Assembly: GCA_037957365.1 (NCBI GenBank)
Contig: JARHVA010004251.1
Coordinates: forward strand, 564,001-628,000
Reading direction: 5' to 3'
Length of the DNA stretch: 64,000 nucleotides
From: Torreya grandis
Lineage: Eukaryota > Streptophyta > Pinopsida > Cupressales > Taxaceae
Made by a program: the position numbers and the translations under genes
Part shown: one piece after another, positions 35,126-50,348 of the stretch
Numbering within the stretch: position 1 is the stretch's first letter
How the letters are laid out: each line of letters opens with the position of its first letter
Notes under the pieces: model-generated
Told to the model about the DNA's origin: nothing
The model's database searches: none
Seen by the model: the letters and a program-made list of their open reading frames with translations, nothing else

Positions 35126-37900
35126 GTTAATGATGGTTAATTTACTGTTGGGGCAAACTATTTTCATTTATACTGATGTATGGACATACATATAATGATT
35201 TTCGTATGACTCCTCACTTATTGGTTAGTAGTATTTAAGCTTCATATGTACATTTATCATGCTTATTCAATACTATTGTGCTTTAGTAACATTTTATTGG
35301 TTATTATTGATACATACTAACTATCATTTATGTTTGTTGAAGTGGATATAAGAGATAGTCCACTCTCTATAAAGATATGGAGGGAGAGTATCATCAAAGA
35401 AGGTGCAAAATATGACTATGTTGGGGGTAGAGATATTCGATAAAGAACCCTACACACTAAAATTAAATGCATGTTATTTATGAGTTGATTAATTATATGT
35501 TTTCTCTAATCTCAGTTGCATTTAGCTGATTTGTGCTTGATAATCCTATTTGGTTTTGATCCATGATTAGATTCTAATATTAATGTTTTTAGTTGTTATA
35601 ATTATTTATGATAGTGATGTTTTATGTCATTGAAGAATATTATAGTTATACATGTCTTTTAGATGACTTGACTGTGGGGATTATTAACTGCATGACTCCT
35701 TACTCAGGTGAGTACCTATAAATATAAAAAAAAAGGTTATCACATGAAAAGATTATAATTGTAATGGATATAGAGTAAAATTTTTAGTTTATTAAATAAA
35801 CTTTATTATATAAACATTAGAAAAATTGATGTAAATGAAAAACTAACAACTCACACTTATACCTGGTTTCAATATACAACTCTTAGACAAATGTTCATTA
35901 ACTCACTCATTCACGATTCAAGGGTTCCCTGGTTTGTTTGATGATTCTTTTGATATTATTCATTCTCATACTAGTATTATTAGACCCCTCATTCAACTCA
36001 AAAAAACTCTCATTACATATTCACAACCTACACAACTTCTTCCCTTTTGGCAGACAATCCTTGTAGCCTTTTTCAATGGTACAATTCAATACAAATTAAT
36101 TTTGAGAAACTAATGACCTTTTCTAACACCCTCTATATTTTAATATTTCTCTATGAAATTTCAAGTCTTGGATCTACTTGGAAGTCACTCTATTAATTCC
36201 TTTTAGGTCTTTATTTATGCCTAATTAGGCCTTCACTACCCTGCACCACACACAATCACCTCTAAACATACATTACCATACTAAACCAGTATAAAGAATA
36301 CAAAATACTTTAGTATACATGAACACCTAATAAATTACAAATTTTTATAAACTTTCATTGGGTAAACCTCCTATTAGATATATTTTAGTCTTGAAACCCT
36401 AGTTCAGGGTTATAACTGTTTGCCACCTACTCGAGAGGGATAAAATTGAAGTATTTAAATTATAAACACGTTTCATTATATTGTAGCAAATGGATTGGCT
36501 TTGTATATCACTTACACAACTTTACCAATCTTTTTATGTTCCTTTATATATCTTTGTTCCACTAATAACTTGAATTCTTGCCTAAATGTTTATGTAAACA
36601 TAGTTTACAGGGGCCCAAGAGCATAATCTTAAGATTTTATATTCCAAAAACAAAGTTTCAAGCATTGTTAAGGTTTGATAGGATTTGTACCAACTTCACA
36701 TACCCTTCCCAATCATTTTTTCCCCCTTAACATCTCTACTACACCTTCTAACAATTATCTACATTTGACTGTGTGTTCTTTCCTACTACTACAAGGTTGT
36801 ATAGACCTTCTCAAAAATAAATATGGTAATAAGGAATTGAAAAAAATATAATAACACTTAATAAACATGTAATTCACTTAAAACACACATGATAATATTC
36901 AAACAGTTATCTCTATTTATTTCTTTACCATTATTCTAAGTTATATAGTCACTTAATGCTTATACACAAAGAAATAGGGTTTGCCATTGATTAGGTTTTT
37001 CAAAATGAGGAATCATTATTTCATTTCTTGGAGCTTGATCTCTCTCCATAATTAAAATTAAACCTTTATATCTATCTCAAAAATAAAATTTACAAGTTTT
37101 ATAAAGCCTATAAGTACCCCAACTACCTTTTGACCTTCCAATGGTCACAAAAGGCTGCTTAGAAATTTGAAAGTATACACTAAGTGTATTTGGCCATGTA
37201 TATATGATATAAGGACCATAGTACAAACCCATGGTGTTTTAAATAATGTTCCCTTATTAACATCAATCCTGGATCAACCTTCAATACACATAAGACTCAT
37301 AAACCATGCTTCATAAATTCATATATTCAAATTATGAAAATTGGTGGGAAAATGCTAATCTAAAAATCTAGCCTACCTAAGCACCCCTAGACACTTGGAA
37401 AACATTCCAAAGTGTGAGTTGAGACTCCAAATACTCTTAAAACACCTAATTAACCAAAAAACAATTGATCAAATCATAATTTTTCAAATAAACACCAAAA
37501 TGAGTCATCTTTAGAAGGATGTTCCTGCATCATACTACTGAGGTGCAAAAGAAAATTTCCATGAAAGTTTAACTAAGTTTATGTTGACCTCATCCTTATC
37601 TTGTATCTCTCTTGTTTACTCTAACTATGCAATATCACATTCTCCTAGATCCCAAGGCCTATGAGTGACACATAAAACTCCTTTTTATTTTACCAATGCC
37701 ACCTTGCTTCTTCCTTTGAGGTTATCTCTTTGAATGTTGATCTCAAACCTAATAATATTCAACATCTTGGTGTTCTCTTACAACAAACATACACAATGAA
37801 CACACAAGTTAATCATAACAACTTCCTTATTATCTTCTTTGAAACCATACTCTTGCATTCTCATGGTTATCTTTGTTATGCTTGGATATGCTACCTATGA
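35126..37900. other. Unassigned AT-rich sequence (3' of the ARF relic)
   Basis: I looked for the next ARF exons (RFRMLFETEE, RYMGTI, GWDES motifs) on the plus strand and did not find them. No other domain was recognised. Confidence 0.35.
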
Positions 37901-38289
37901 GACTACTGCTTGTTGTTCCATCTTCTCTCCTATAATACTCTTAACCTATTCAACCTCATTATTCCTCTCTTGTTTCTATTCAATATTTTCCTGATCAGTT
38001 ACTTCACATACCATAGGCGACTTTCTCAACACACTAAATTTCTTAGCAAAGTCCCCTAGATACTCAATGCTTTTGATTAAGGACAATTGATGCGATAAGT
38101 ATTCAAACATCATTTCTAACTATCCATTTGAAAATAACTGATCATGTTGGGCTGAATATAATATCTCCTTGCTTCTTGAAATTAACACCTTAGAATGATT
38201 CTCAATTGTTGCTTCCTTTTCTCTCACTTTTATGGTAAATTGTAATACACCATCCTCCTTTTGACACTTGTTCTCAACTATTATACTCT
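37901..38289 (-). other. Possible continuation of gypsy pol relic
   Basis: Downstream, on the minus strand, of the protease-end text at 38,290-38,690. Short Lys/Glu-rich stretches occur between stops, but no RT motif was found, so the RT is either missing or too decayed. Confidence 0.3.
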
Positions 38290-38690
38290 TGGATTCAATG
38301 CTACAACTAATTTATTTTGGTAAATATTCTTTTTCTCCAAAAATCATCACACTTCTTTGTGTCTCCTTCCATGCTTGACTATCCTTCAATGGGGTTAGTG
38401 TGATTACTACCATCCTTTTCAATGGTGTAGGTATTGACTCTACCATCATGTATAACTCTCTTATCATACTACCATGGTCTACCAAGGATGATATGGTAGA
38501 TGTCAATGAGAATCACAACACACAAATTTTATCCTTATAACCACCAATATGGAAATCTATATAGCATTGTTCATTCACTAGGACTTGATGACTATTTTGG
38601 ATATAAGAAAATTTGTAAGGACTTGGATGCTCTTTAATTTCTAGTTATAACTTTGATACCATCAAGGAAGATGTTGATGTCTGAGCATGT
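38290..38690 (-). pseudogene. Ty3/gypsy protease-to-RT linker relic
   Basis: Minus-strand text HPSPYKFSYIQNSHQVLVNE, then YIDFHIGGYKDKILC, DIYHILGRPW and YDKRVIHDGRVNTYTIEKDG is the well-known segment between protease and RT in plant gypsy Pol (the ILLGRPWQYD..HDG..NTY pattern). The frame changes at least once and there are several stops. The protease active site itself was not clearly seen; LDG at about 38,660 may be part of it. Gag is not visible upstream. Confidence 0.8.
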
Positions 38691-40299
38691 ATCATAGGTG
38701 GTTCTTAGTGTTAAGAAACACTACTCATTTATGAATTCATATAATTTAATGCATGAGTTACAGGTTGTGATAATCTTGATATCTTTGATGGAATAGAGGT
38801 AGAACAAGTGACTATTTCACAAATTTATATTATTTGGTGGTTGGGATCCATCCTAGATTAGTAATTGATCTTTTAGTTTGATTTTTAAGATGATATATGC
38901 TATTTAGAGTGAATTATGCTCAAACCTAAGTCTATAGCTAAACCAAAATGAGTATTCACACTGAAGCTAATCTAAGGTGAATTGATAAAAAAAGGGAGTA
39001 AAAGGAAAAGGTAGGGTAGAAAAGAGAGGTGTCATTGATCTTTATTTCAAAAATTATGATAAATTTATAATTTCATCTGAACATGCATTTAATCAATGTG
39101 CAATGTGAAGTGGTATAAGCTCAAATCCTATCACACATCAGGAAAACATCTAAGGAAGTTATGAAAAGATGCAAAGAAGAATTAGGTTCACTTAATAAAG
39201 TTCACCCCTATAATAAAAAAACATTAGCTCAGATGCAAGAAGAACAAAGAAAGTGAAGTAAACCTAAGAAATTTCAACTAATCTAGCATTAACACAAATT
39301 AGTAGCTCTGTATTTAAAGATGCATATCCATAATTCATAAAAACTATTCAAATATGAAAATAAGACCAGATAAATGAGAGAGAAATCATGATAGCAATTC
39401 ACATAAGAAAATGTGGACAAAATTTGTATAACTCCTTGATTACATTAATTTACTCATAAGTTACAAATATTTTTAGTTTTAAAAACTCCCTCCTTTTATA
39501 ATTGACAATACCTCTTTATATAGACAATTCATGAGGTATACCGGTTAGTCATGTCAAATATTAAGGATAGCTATCCTTTTACAATTCTTTTATAAACTTT
39601 TAGAAATTCAAAAATGACTAACCTATAGGCAATGCACTTTATAAGTTGCACATGACTTTACAAAATAATATTATATTTTCAAATAGCATACAATGTTCCT
39701 ACAAAATAGAATATCCTAAGTCAATTGGTTTAACTTTGGAACCCTTGTTATGATGTAGTCTTCTACCTTCCCTACAAGATCTTCATTCTATAATGTTGTT
39801 CATTGATTAGTTGGAGATCAACAAAAGGTCTCATGAATAATTCCTTTTCTTGATCTTCTAGACCCTTGAGATCCCTCTTAGCCCTTTCCAAAGCTTGTTT
39901 GATGATCTTGACATATCTTATCTTTTCCTCTAATGATAAAAGTATGTCCATGATTTTCTTGTTATTGGTCCTTATTTTTCTTTATCCTTGATCCCTCACT
40001 TATTATATGAATTGAGTAGTTCTATTCTTGAACTCCTCTTCAGTGATAAGTCCTAGTGGACTAAGGGTGTTGGGATATTTGATTAAGCTATCCAAAATGT
40101 GTAATGTCTTACCCTCTTACTATTTGAGGTCCTTAGAAATGTCCTCCATCTTATTGGACCAATAAGATCAAAATATAGCCATAGCCATATTCAGGTGGGC
40201 TAGGCTAACTATCCTAAATTTAGGGATTTGATTTTTAGTCAAGACTTTAATCAAATCCTTCACTTGGTAGATCGAAGCTTTCCATTAGCCAACTTAGCC
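38691..40299. other. Unassigned sequence with one LTR-like promoter patch
   Basis: No gene recognised. On the minus strand GTCTATATAAAGAGG (39,510-39,524) is a strong TATA-box match within otherwise LTR-like text, but no partner LTR was found in the window. Confidence 0.35.
39510..39524 (-). promoter_or_regulatory. TATA-box-like site, possible LTR promoter
   Basis: Minus-strand TATATAAAGAG. It would drive transcription towards the gypsy relic at 38.7-38.3 kb. Assigned by sequence match and position only. Confidence 0.3.
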
Positions 40300-42390
40300 T
40301 GTAGCCATGGTGATTTGTTTATTCACTATCTTTTCCTAGTCTTGATTGAATCTAAAGAATTGAACAAATTAGCCATGGTGTCCTCAAATTGCCTAAATAT
40401 ATCTTCTTGGATTGACATGATAGTTTATTCTTTCAAATTCTTATTTTTCTACAAGATTCCCTTGATCATTGTTTACAACTGATTTGAATAAGCCTCGGCC
40501 AGTTCAAGAACATTTTCTTCAAACATTGGGTCCTCACCAGGATTTTGTCCTCTAACTAGAGTTAATCTAACAAAATGTTCCACTTTTTGGAAAGTGAACT
40601 CCTCTCCACCAACCATGGCCTTCTTCTCAATTACTCTCTATAAATTGGTAGTTGTTGGGTCAAATTTGACACCCACTAAATATTGTGTTACTTTTGGAGC
40701 TATAGTTTCCATTTGTGCTCTATTTGATTCTCTTAGAGTGTCCATCCTCTTTTCATCTTCCTTTTGTAAAGTTAAGATCCATGGCTTGACCTCTTTATAA
40801 ATTGGGATATTGATGGCCCTCATCATATCCCATGGATGTTGTGCACTTGGTACCTTCTGCAGTTTTCCATAGATGAACCATTTTGGAATGGTTGGACCAT
40901 GAATTAAGTTTTCTTCACTAAAGAGGTTAACTTCACTCAAAGGAGGAGTGAAAGTCACCTTGGGCTTCTTTGCCTTCACTAGAATAATGAAAAATTTAGA
41001 TTTTCTTTTTGGGGGTGTCTATAGGAACTAGATCCAACACTTCTTTCCCCTTATCTTACTTTTTATCTTCCATTTCTTCATCTTCAAACTCATAGGCTAA
41101 TGATAGTATTTTGAGGGAATATTTAATGGTCTCATCAAGGTCCAATGAGACTATGTTAACTTCTTCCATTAGTGATCCTTGTTCTTTTGCTTGGGTTGAA
41201 GAAGATGCAATTTCATCAGGCCTTCTCTCCTCTATCCTTTACTCAATTTTTGCAATAGGTTTGGACTCTATTTGTATCTGGGCTGATGGAGGTCTAGAAG
41301 GTGTACCACTTTGTAAATGGTATTAACTTGGTCCTAACTTCCATATGTCATCATCTCCCTTTTTCTCCCTTTGCATCCTAGATTATGGACTAATGTTGTG
41401 CATTTTTATTCTAATGGTGACCTTAGAGAATTAAGAGGCTTTTCTATATATGGGGTGAAAAGGACCAAGCTGGTGATCATAAGCTAGATTTATTCCTTTG
41501 GTCTTAAATTGCTCTTTAACCCTTTCATGGGGATCCCACTGCCTTAGCTCAACATTTAGAAGATTGAAGGAGGTCCTATATTTTGAAGCAACCTTAATAT
41601 TATCCCATGATGTAAACATAGTTCTACCAATGGTTATGAGGAGGGTGTGAAGTAGTCCCTTCTTTTTGGTCTTGTAAAGACCATCTATTCCATTGCAAAT
41701 TTGGTAAACGACTTCTTGTTCTGCAAGCTTATTTGGCACATGGACTGGTAATCTAAGGGGAGCGCTTTGGGTTCCCTCCATCTTAATGATTATACAATCA
41801 TGATATATCCATATATCCCCTATGGATTCAATAGTTTTCCTTATTATGGGGTTGAATCTCATCATTGGGCTCCATGTGATGGCCTCATTAAGGGCATGAT
41901 AGACAAAATCACATATGACTTGGATGTGATCCCTATACTTAAAGATATGTAACTTGGAGTAATACTATGAGATAGATTGTGTCTTATCAGGTGACCATTA
42001 CCTAAGGTTGGGGATGTTTGTTTTGGCAAGGAGGGCATCTAAAAGATATGACATCATGTAGAATTGAGCCCTACTCCTCTTCTTGATTACAAACAACTAT
42101 CTACTCAAACAAGTGTTGATTACTTCACCAAGAGGAGGGGTGAATTATTTCTCAACTATTTTCACTTAAAATTTCAACCCTTGAGGATATGACAAGTTTA
42201 TCCTCATTCAAGTGGCATAATGGAACCACCTCAGGGTTGTGGGTGACCCAACTTTGAGGTGGATCTCTAGATTTGGGGCTAGTTTCCCTTGATGTACCAC
42301 TTTGATCAATCCTACTACTGACACTTGGGGGGATGAAAAGAGATAAGAATAAATGAAAGTAAATATAATATAGGGTAGGTGATACACCAA
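40300..42390 (-). pseudogene. Long unidentified ORF relic, minus strand
   Basis: From about 42,390 down to 40,300 the minus strand has protein-like text in successive frames. Early on are VINTCLSR and FVIKKRSRAQFYMMSYLLDA. Then comes a 144-codon open stretch (41,865-41,431) with NPIIRKTIESIGDIWIYHDC, MEGTQSAPLRLPVHVPNKLA, DGLYKTKKKGL, TIGRTMFTSWD and YDHQLGPFHPIY. After a frameshift, a 113-codon stretch (40,979-40,638) has KVTFTPPLSEVNLF, IPKWFIYGKL and VGVKFDPTTTNL, then VRLTLVRGQNPGEDPMF. I know no domain here. The length and decay fit an accessory ORF of a plant LTR retrotransposon or an unknown repeat-borne gene. No RT is next to it. Confidence 0.55.
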
Positions 42391-45321
<2,931 letters not shown>

Positions 45322-45660
45322 TCACATGAGATGTGTTTCATTTGGGACTTAATTTATTGTTCAAAAAGAGCTCAAACTATGCCCTTCACTGACTTGAGAC
45401 CTAGTTCCTCAAAACTCTGTAGATGCATGTTTTACCCTATGTATGGATTTTGTTACAAACTTGGAGTAAAATTGATTAATTTTGTATAAGAAAATAAACA
45501 TGGAATTAACCTAGAAGTAATAAGTAACTAGAAATTAGAAACAACAAATAATAGGAGATACAAGAAACAACCAATCTTGCATTAAACTCTTCCAGAATAC
45601 AATGAAGAAATATCACTCTTCCCACACCTCTTGGGTGTACAATATTTATCTCTCAAGATT

Positions 45661-45678
45661 TCTCTCTCTCTCTCTCAA
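45661..45678. repeat. (CT)n microsatellite
   Basis: Short CT run inside the copia-type LTR. Confidence 0.8.
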
Positions 45679-45725
45679 TCAATTACAATCAACTCAATAA
45701 CTGATTTGCTATTCCCTCTTTTCTT

Positions 45726-45750
45726 TCTTCTTCTTCTTCTTCTTCTTCTT
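45726..45750. repeat. (CTT)n microsatellite
   Basis: About eight CTT units inside the copia-type LTR. Confidence 0.85.
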
Positions 45751-45914
45751 AATTACAATACTGCCCCATGGGTCTCTTAAATAGGATCCAACGCAAACAA
45801 TAATTATAAAAATAGACTCAAGACTAAAATTAGTCTTTACATGCAAACCAACTATTCTCCTAAAATTATAACAAATCTAATTCTATAAATGCATGCAAAC
45901 GCACAGACACACAC

Positions 45915-46035
45915 AGGTGACCGATGCCAGTCGCTATCAGTCTGCATATGATCGACGTCAGTTGATCCCTGACCAATGTCGGTCAATTCTGATCCATGCC
46001 TGACCGATGTCGATGATACTACCGGTGCCAGTTAC
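45915..46035. repeat. Degenerate GACCGATGTCGGTC-like repeats in an LTR
   Basis: Variants of gaccgatgccagtcg, gatcgacgtcagttg, gaccaatgtcggtca, gaccgatgtcgatga and accggtgccagtt follow one another. They are near-palindromic, more GC-rich than the surroundings, and lie in the U3 half of the LTR. Confidence 0.6.
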
Positions 46036-46135
46036 TGGTAAACTCAACAACCTCAATCTAGCTCATCAATGAAGCTTTTAGCTCCACAACTCAATAATTG
46101 GGAGTGAGTCTAGGGGGTCAAAATCAAAAACCACA

Positions 46136-46146
46136 ATCTTCCCTTG
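46136..46146 (-). other. Polypurine tract next to the copia-type LTR
   Basis: Minus-strand reading CAAGGGAAGAT just before TGTGG. It supports the reading of 45,451-46,135 as a 3' LTR of a minus-strand copia element. Confidence 0.5.
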
Positions 46147-48234
46147 ATGTTTCAGTCCATGGATGCCTTTTGAAACATTTAGAATTATTATTATATGGAA
46201 GACAAGCTTAGTTTGCAACTTTGGTTGAAGAAAAACCTCTTTTGGTCCCAAACCTGTAGATGTTACTGAGTGTTCTTAGTGTGTTTGAGCATGAATTTGA
46301 GCCTCTTGAACACCCCACTTCACTTGTTCTCATCCTTTCAAACTTGGCATGTACATTGTATATGGATAGGGATATAAGACCAAGCTATCACTATGCATCA
46401 CAAGCTCTTGTACCTTCACCATGAAAACTTCAAAAAACCTTTAGGAGCACTATTTTGGCCCTTTAGGGAAAGGATCCCAAAATACAGTTAGAGTTTTAGC
46501 ATGGTTTATGCATTTATATACTTACCTTAGCCCTCTAAACATGTATTTAATGATTTATTTAACATCTTAGGACTCCAGGGAAGCTTAAATTCATGCCTAA
46601 AAATCTATGGATGCCTCAATCTCCTATTTTCTCACCTATATATGGACATATCTTAGTATACAGGCAGATTAGACCTAGACAGTAATTAGGGAGTGAAAAA
46701 TGTGAATTGTCATTTGACCCTAGTGCCTCAAAATTTTTCTCAAGATTACCAAATGAATTATTTATGTTTTAAAGGGATGAGGACCACTTATTAAAACCAT
46801 CAACATGCCATGATCTCACCATGAAACCCCTGGAAGTGCATCTTGAAAAGTTTGCAGGTAGAGAATGGAATTGGAAAGAACATGGTTTCAAGGTTCCAAA
46901 TGAGTTTATATCCTATCCAAACAACTTAAAAAACATCCTCACACCATCAAGGATATGAAACAAGTGCCAATACTTCTTTTTCAATGTGAATTCCACTTTT
47001 GAAGGCATTTGAGATAATTGTAAGTGCAAAATAGATAGTTTGCAAGCATATGTAAACCTAGAAGAGGCTTATTAAGCTCATGAGACTCAAAAACCAATAA
47101 TATGATGGGAAAACCTATAAAGAGGCCCTAAAAAACATAATAAACTATCAAACTCATCAAATCAAAGCAAAATTATCTAAAACTAGCTCAAACAGTGACC
47201 CCTCTTGGATGTGAATGCATAAAAATATGCCTGGAGTCTAAGTAATGGTTCATAAAGAAGAATCCATAAAACTAAGAAATATTTCCATGAAAATGAATTA
47301 GATTCATATTAATTTCCACCCCAAAGGCATTCCTCCCAATTTCAATTGTACGGCCCATACTATGCATCACAAAATGACTCCCTTTAGCTTGCAAGGACAA
47401 GAAGGAAAGAATAGAAGAAAAAATGAAAATTTTGATGAAAAATATATACACAAAGCATGGAAATGATCTTTGGGAGCTGAAGGGACACCATCCCACATTT
47501 TTTGCTGAAAGAGGACTTTCCAAGTCCGTATAAGTGCCATTAATGGCCTAAAATCAAGGAAAAACTACCTCTTTCTGCATATAACTACTTCTTGGATTGA
47601 CCTCTGATAGATCACTTACATATCCTGACCTCCTCCATGTTAGGATCAATCTTGGTGATAAATTTTATCCCTTTAAAATTTGTACATGTCATTTAATGAG
47701 CTCGAAATATGCCAAAATAACACTTTTTGCACAAAGATATGGCAAATGACAAAATCAAGATTATAAACACCTTAAAACATATAAATGACCAAATTAGGAA
47801 ATTTTAAAGATAATTTGGACCTTTGACCATGTTTTACTAGGGTTGACCAACTTTGACTTTGGTTGACTAGGCAATTACAAAGGAGATGAGCTTAAACCAA
47901 GGTTGGAACAAGGATAAGTAAGATGATAGACCAACATGACACACCCATAGGACATATGGAAAACTTATTCAAAAATTTAAAAATGTAGGGCTTGACCCAA
48001 TTTTATTAAAAGTCAAATTTGGTCAACATCAACCATGAAATAGATTAAGGGGACCCAAAGTTTATCTACATATATAGTGGCTACATTTCCACATAATCTA
48101 TTCATAATTGTCATGATCATACTTATTATAGGTCTAAATTGACCAATAGGGATGTTATTATTTAAGTCATAAACTTATTGGTTTCTAGAATATAGCCATA
48201 GAGAAAGGATGCTCTTAAAATAATTATCTTTGGC
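46147..48234. other. Unassigned sequence
   Basis: No pol motif was found where copia RNase H would be expected, so the element is truncated soon after its PPT. One 83-codon minus-strand frame (47,272-47,523) shows no domain. Confidence 0.35.
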
Positions 48235-48783
48235 TTAATTGTTGATTTTGGTTAGGTCTACTTGGGGTTTAGACAATTTGTAATAATTTTCAAAATCTAT
48301 AAGAGAAATATAAGAAATATTTATAATAATAAATTCATGAATAATCATGCCCTTATCTATTTTTTCATCTTTAAAAATTGGAGAATGGATGTCTATGCAA
48401 TGTAGTACCTTAGGTTTCACAATTGCATAGTGTAGGCTAGTCATTTGGATGGTGATTACATCATGATATCTTCTTTTTATAGACAAGTTATTCTCCTCCT
48501 CTCTTATGATGGGTTGTTGGTTCTCAATGATCCAAAACAAGCTCAACCAATTATTGTCCCCTATGTTTAGAGCTACGGCATCAAATTGTGTGTCCTTGAA
48601 AACTCTTCCTTCTGCATTTGATGTCAAATAAAGTTCCACATCCTCTCTAAAAACACCTTTTTTAGCTACCATGGCTATGAATTTCTCTAAATTACTTTCT
48701 AGTAGATTTCACTTTGACTTTGGATTTATTTATTCTTTCATAGGTGATAATTCAACTTTCTTTGGCTTGGTCACAATGTGCAT
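48235..48783 (-). CDS. Unidentified 145-codon ORF with an in-frame upstream extension
   Basis: An open frame from ATG at 48,672 to 48,235 encodes a mixed, soluble-looking protein (MVAKKGVFREDVELYLT, NWLSLFWIIENQQPI, IDIHSPIFKDEKIDKG). The same frame extends upstream to an ATG at 48,783 (MHIVTKPKKVELSPMKE) with two stops in between, which suggests an originally longer protein. I see no membrane segment or known domain. Upstream, on the same strand, lie tandem repeats (49.0-49.96 kb) and two hairpins (50.0-50.35 kb), a layout like the leader of a retroelement. It may be a relic rather than a live gene. Confidence 0.4.
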
Positions 48784-49009
48784 AGGTTAAAATTAGGGTT
48801 CTCTCACTTGCTAGGGTTTTTTTTAAGGTCTTCTTATTGCCTTAATGGTGGAAGCTAATTTAATTTAAAAGTTTCTATCTTAGATCTTAATTAGATTATG
48901 TATTTATACCTTTGCATTTCCTAGGTCGATAAAATATTCAACTTGGAATATTATGCTTATGTGGCTCTGATGTGGCATCACCATGGCATTCTACTCATTA
49001 ATATTTGAA
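48784..49009. other. Unassigned spacer
   Basis: AT-rich, no motif. Confidence 0.3.
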
Positions 49010-49960
49010 ATATGACCATTTGTCACTTTTGGACATGTGTCAATATTTCATGGGTTCTAGGCCATTTTAAAATTCCACCTTATCTTGCACCGTTGGATCT
49101 ATTTGCTTGGATTAACATGGTGCATTGATCTCGATCTAAGAAATCAAACATCATGTGTTGCTTTGTTATATCCCCTATGGTTGTGACACTTGGCACTTTT
49201 GCATTCATCTCGATCTTTATTGAAATGTAAACATTGATATCATACCATTAGATGATCCTCGTCTAGATGAATGCGCTTCATTGATCTTGATCGATTAGAT
49301 CATGTTCCTTACTCCACGTTCCATTGATCAAAATGTGTATATGAGGCCACATACTATCAATCTTTAAAAGATGCTCAAGATTTAATTTATGGATTTTGGT
49401 TATGCCACTTGTCATCTCCTCATTCATTGCTAGGGCCTTTGAATTTTCAACCTTCATCATGCACCATTAGATCTTATTTGACCAGATCAATGTGATTTGT
49501 TAGATCTCAATCCAAAAGGTGGAATTCCATTGTATGCTTAATGTTATTTTGCTAAAATTATGACACTTATCACCTTCTCATTCATATAAGGGATATGTTA
49601 AAGTTTTGAATTGACACACACTATCAATCAAAAATGTGTATGCTTAGTCACATACCATCAACCTTTGGGGACATGTTTGATATTTAATTATCCATTATGG
49701 GCTTGACACTTGGCATCTCTACAATGATTCTAAGTTTATTTGAATTGTCAACATCGATCTCATACTATTGGATCATCTTTGACTAAGCAAGTGTGCTATG
49801 TCAAATCATCTTTTGCTACGTACCATTGGATCTTTGGTAGGGTTCCCATGATGGCAGCAATTATCACCTTCTTGCTTATTTTGGGGCTTTGTTGAAGTCC
49901 TAAATTTTGATGCACCGTTAGATCAATCTTGCACGAGTAAATATGTACCATTGATCATAT
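49010..49960. repeat. Degenerate tandem repeat, ~150-bp unit in a ~300-bp register
   Basis: Recurring phrases are ca(c/t)c(a/g)ttagatc (49,088, 49,243, 49,462, 49,763, 49,820, 49,913) and tgacacttggca(t/c)ct..cattcat (49,184, 49,404, 49,561, 49,704, 49,861). The segments from 49,329 and 49,629 align over about 90 bases. This looks like an old tandem array in a leader or LTR. Confidence 0.6.
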
Positions 49961-50025
49961 GGTCAATAAAATAAAACTAAGTCAAACTTTGGGAATATAA
50001 GGGACTTATGTTAAAATATTTTAGA

Positions 50026-50066
50026 CTAAGGTTTTATTTGTGTTGATAAACATGATAAAACCTTAG
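50026..50066. repeat. Inverted repeat (hairpin 1)
   Basis: Perfect 12-bp arms CTAAGGTTTTAT (50,026-50,037) and ATAAAACCTTAG (50,055-50,066); the spacer can extend pairing to a GATA loop. Confidence 0.75.
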
Positions 50067-50308
50067 GATAAATTTTTAGGCTAAGCTCTAAAACATTATA
50101 AAAGGGACTCGACGAATGATAAAAGCTATGCCATAAAGTTTTAGCCTAGGGTTTTTGTTGTATTAAAAAATATAATTAGAAATTTGTGACAAGGCTTTAG
50201 GCTAAGCTTGGAACATAACAAAAGGGACCTTGTATTAGTTAGAATATGTGGAGATAAAAGGAATAAAGGGGGACTTGAGACATAAAGGACCAAGTATGAA
50301 TTTTTAAA

Positions 50309-50348
50309 CTAAGGTTTGGTCATGTTGATAAACATGACTAAGCCTTAG
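50309..50348. repeat. Inverted repeat (hairpin 2)
   Basis: An 18-bp stem (50,309-50,326 with 50,331-50,348), 4-nt loop GATA. Only two positions are not Watson-Crick and both are G-T. It is a diverged copy of hairpin 1. Confidence 0.75.

Larger units (their letters stand above)
45451..46135 (-). repeat. Copia-type LTR, minus strand (solo or truncated element)
   Basis: Read on the minus strand it starts TGTGGTTTTTGATTTTG directly after a purine tract (AAGGGAAGAT) and ends ACTCCAAGTTTGTAACA. It contains a TATA-like CCTATTTAAGAG, followed by AAGAAG and AGAGAG runs as in LTR R regions. Size is about 685 bp. The flanks (gattt and atctt) do not form a target duplication, and no second copy lies in the window, so the rest of the element is lost. 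Confidence 0.55.

Noticed and set aside
35126..37900. Search for further ARF exons downstream
   Set aside because: No match to the conserved ARF segments after the Ala-rich exon could be found by eye.
47272..47523. 83-codon minus-strand frame
   Set aside because: Serine/phenylalanine-rich with no domain, not flanked by related coding text.
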